DNA from: an uncultured Clostridia bacterium
GTDB taxonomy: Bacteria; Bacillota; Clostridia; Oscillospirales; Oscillospiraceae
Reading direction: 5' to 3'
Length of the DNA stretch: 55,188 bases
NCBI GenBank assembly: GCA_945877515.1
Contig: CAMCSE010000008.1
Location: 1-55,188, forward strand
This document shows positions 54,076-55,188 of this stretch, one piece after another. The notes under the pieces are model-generated. The model ran no database searches. It had not been told where the DNA came from and saw nothing but the letters and a program-made list of their open reading frames with translations. Positions within the stretch are counted from its first letter, which is position 1. The number at the start of each line of letters is the position of its first letter. Both the position numbers and the translations under genes were made by a program.

Positions 54076-54774
54076 TCAGTACAGCAGTCTCCGGCCCGGC
54101 TCACCCTCCGGGAAGAAGTCCGCTTCTTTCACAGTATGTCCCGTTTCCAGCACCAGAAACTGCGTTTCCCAACGCCCGGCCACCAGATTTTCCAGCACCC
54201 GGTTGCTGCCGGTCACATAGTCCAGATCGCAGCGGATCAGATCGGCGCACCGCTGCATCTCCGCCACAAAATCCTCGGCATAGCAGTCGTATACGCCGGT
54301 GTCGATCATGTCGGCGTGGTGATACCCCTCCATGAAGCCGCCGAAGATGGACGTTCCGATCTCCATGCCGTAGCGGCGGCAGATCTCATCCTTGAAGGCC
54401 GCCACCGAGTGCTCGCCCCGGTCACAGTCCCGGAAATAGATGTGCCCCTCCTGCTTGGCGTCCGGGCGCAGCGTATCGTCGGTCTGCAGCAGCATGGTCA
54501 CGCAGTCGTCCACCCGGGGCATCACCGTGCGGCAGGGCAGGGTCACGCCCTCCCACACGCCGCCGCAGCTGCCCACGCAGGACAGCACTGTGGTCACAGA
54601 CGGCGGCAGCGCCGCCATGGTGCGCCGCAGCGTCTCATGCATCACCGCCGGCTCCTTGTGATTCTCCCAGTCCAGTTCCCGCACAGGGAAGTCCGTCCCC
54701 ATTTTCTTCTGCGCCGCGTCCAGATGGCGGCGCACCGAGGCGCAGCACAGGATCAGCGTATCGTTCTTGTCCAA
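54076..54774 (-). CDS. DUF1638 domain protein
   Basis: LILCCASVRRHLDAAQ; HETLRRTMAALPPSVTTVLSCVGSCGGVWEG; RVDDCVTMLLQTDD. Confidence 0.75.
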   Translation of the reverse strand: MDKNDTLILCCASVRRHLDAAQKKMGTDFPVRELDWENHKEPAVMHETLRRTMAALPPSVTTVLSCVGSCGGVWEGVTLPCRTVMPRVDDCVTMLLQTDDTLRPDAKQEGHIYFRDCDRGEHSVAAFKDEICRRYGMEIGTSIFGGFMEGYHHADMIDTGVYDCYAEDFVAEMQRCADLIRCDLDYVTGSNRVLENLVAGRWETQFLVLETGHTVKEADFFPEGEPGRRLLY

Positions 54775-54796
54775 GGCAAACGCCTCCTTACAAAAC

Positions 54797-54828
54797 CCAT
54801 AACCTCCGGCTTTGCCGGAGGTTATGGC
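54797..54828 (-). terminator. Hairpin between FNT transporter and DUF1638 gene (weak terminator or attenuator)
   Basis: CCATAACCTCCGGC/GCCGGAGGTTATGG, short T tail. Confidence 0.6.
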
Positions 54829-54837
54829 GGTTATTTT

Positions 54838-55188
54838 TTACTTTGCTTTCCGCAAAAAGCCGAACCACATGGTGAAGCCCACAAACAGGCCGCCCAATAT
54901 GTTGCCCAGCGTTACCGGTAGCATATTCCCCACAAAGTAGTTGCCCCAGGTCAGAGCGGTCAGATCCATGCCCAGCGCCTGCGCCGTCTCCACATAGGCA
55001 GGCACCGTCTTGGCAAACAGACCCATAGTGCAGTAGGTCATGTCGGCGATGGAGTGGTTGAAGCCGCAGGTGACGAAGAACATCACCGGCGCCCACGCAC
55101 CGATAAACCGGCCCATGGTATCCTTGGCGCCCAGACTCAGCAGCACGCCGATGGTCACCAGCACGTTGCACAGGAAGCCCATGAAGAA
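54838..55188 (-). CDS. Formate/nitrite transporter family protein, 5' end beyond window
   Basis: FVTCGFNHSIADMTYCTMGLFAK...WGNYFVGNMLPVTLGNILGGLFVGFTMWFGF (FNT signature); partial. Confidence 0.88.
   Translation of the reverse strand, partial: FFMGFLCNVLVTIGVLLSLGAKDTMGRFIGAWAPVMFFVTCGFNHSIADMTYCTMGLFAKTVPAYVETAQALGMDLTALTWGNYFVGNMLPVTLGNILGGLFVGFTMWFGFLRKAK

Overview
Gene-dense chromosomal window of a high-GC Firmicute; spmA/spmB, a T-box thrS leader, asp23-yloV and many Gut/Clostridia-type families suggest an Oscillospiraceae-like spore-former lineage (taxonomy is inference). I found no rRNA, tRNA, CRISPR, phage or IS element. Most genes are housekeeping: thrS, ychF, proS, prfB, rsmI, udk, glpK, ppaC, htrA, spmAB. 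Loci deserving attention: (1) untrimmed Nextera i7 adapter, including an index, at bases 1-44; (2) a four-gene pnp/deaminase/MtnA-like/class II aldolase operon that reads as a deaminase-type 'DHAP shunt' for 5'-deoxyadenosine/MTA, with a divergent MtnA; (3) a tandem-duplicated DUF1538 membrane protein paired with a double P-II-like protein, with three TTAAC direct repeats upstream of its promoter that recur upstream of a 1409-aa double-activase/dehydratase protein; (4) an Rrf2-SufC-SufB-like minimal Fe-S (SMS-like) operon; (5) arginine deiminase next to a TIGR00300-type ornithine cyclodeaminase-like gene; (6) a zinc-ribbon::5-formyl-THF cyclo-ligase fusion with a possible internal start, next to DUF1638 and a formate/nitrite transporter. 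All family calls come from reading the translated sequences; no database search was run.
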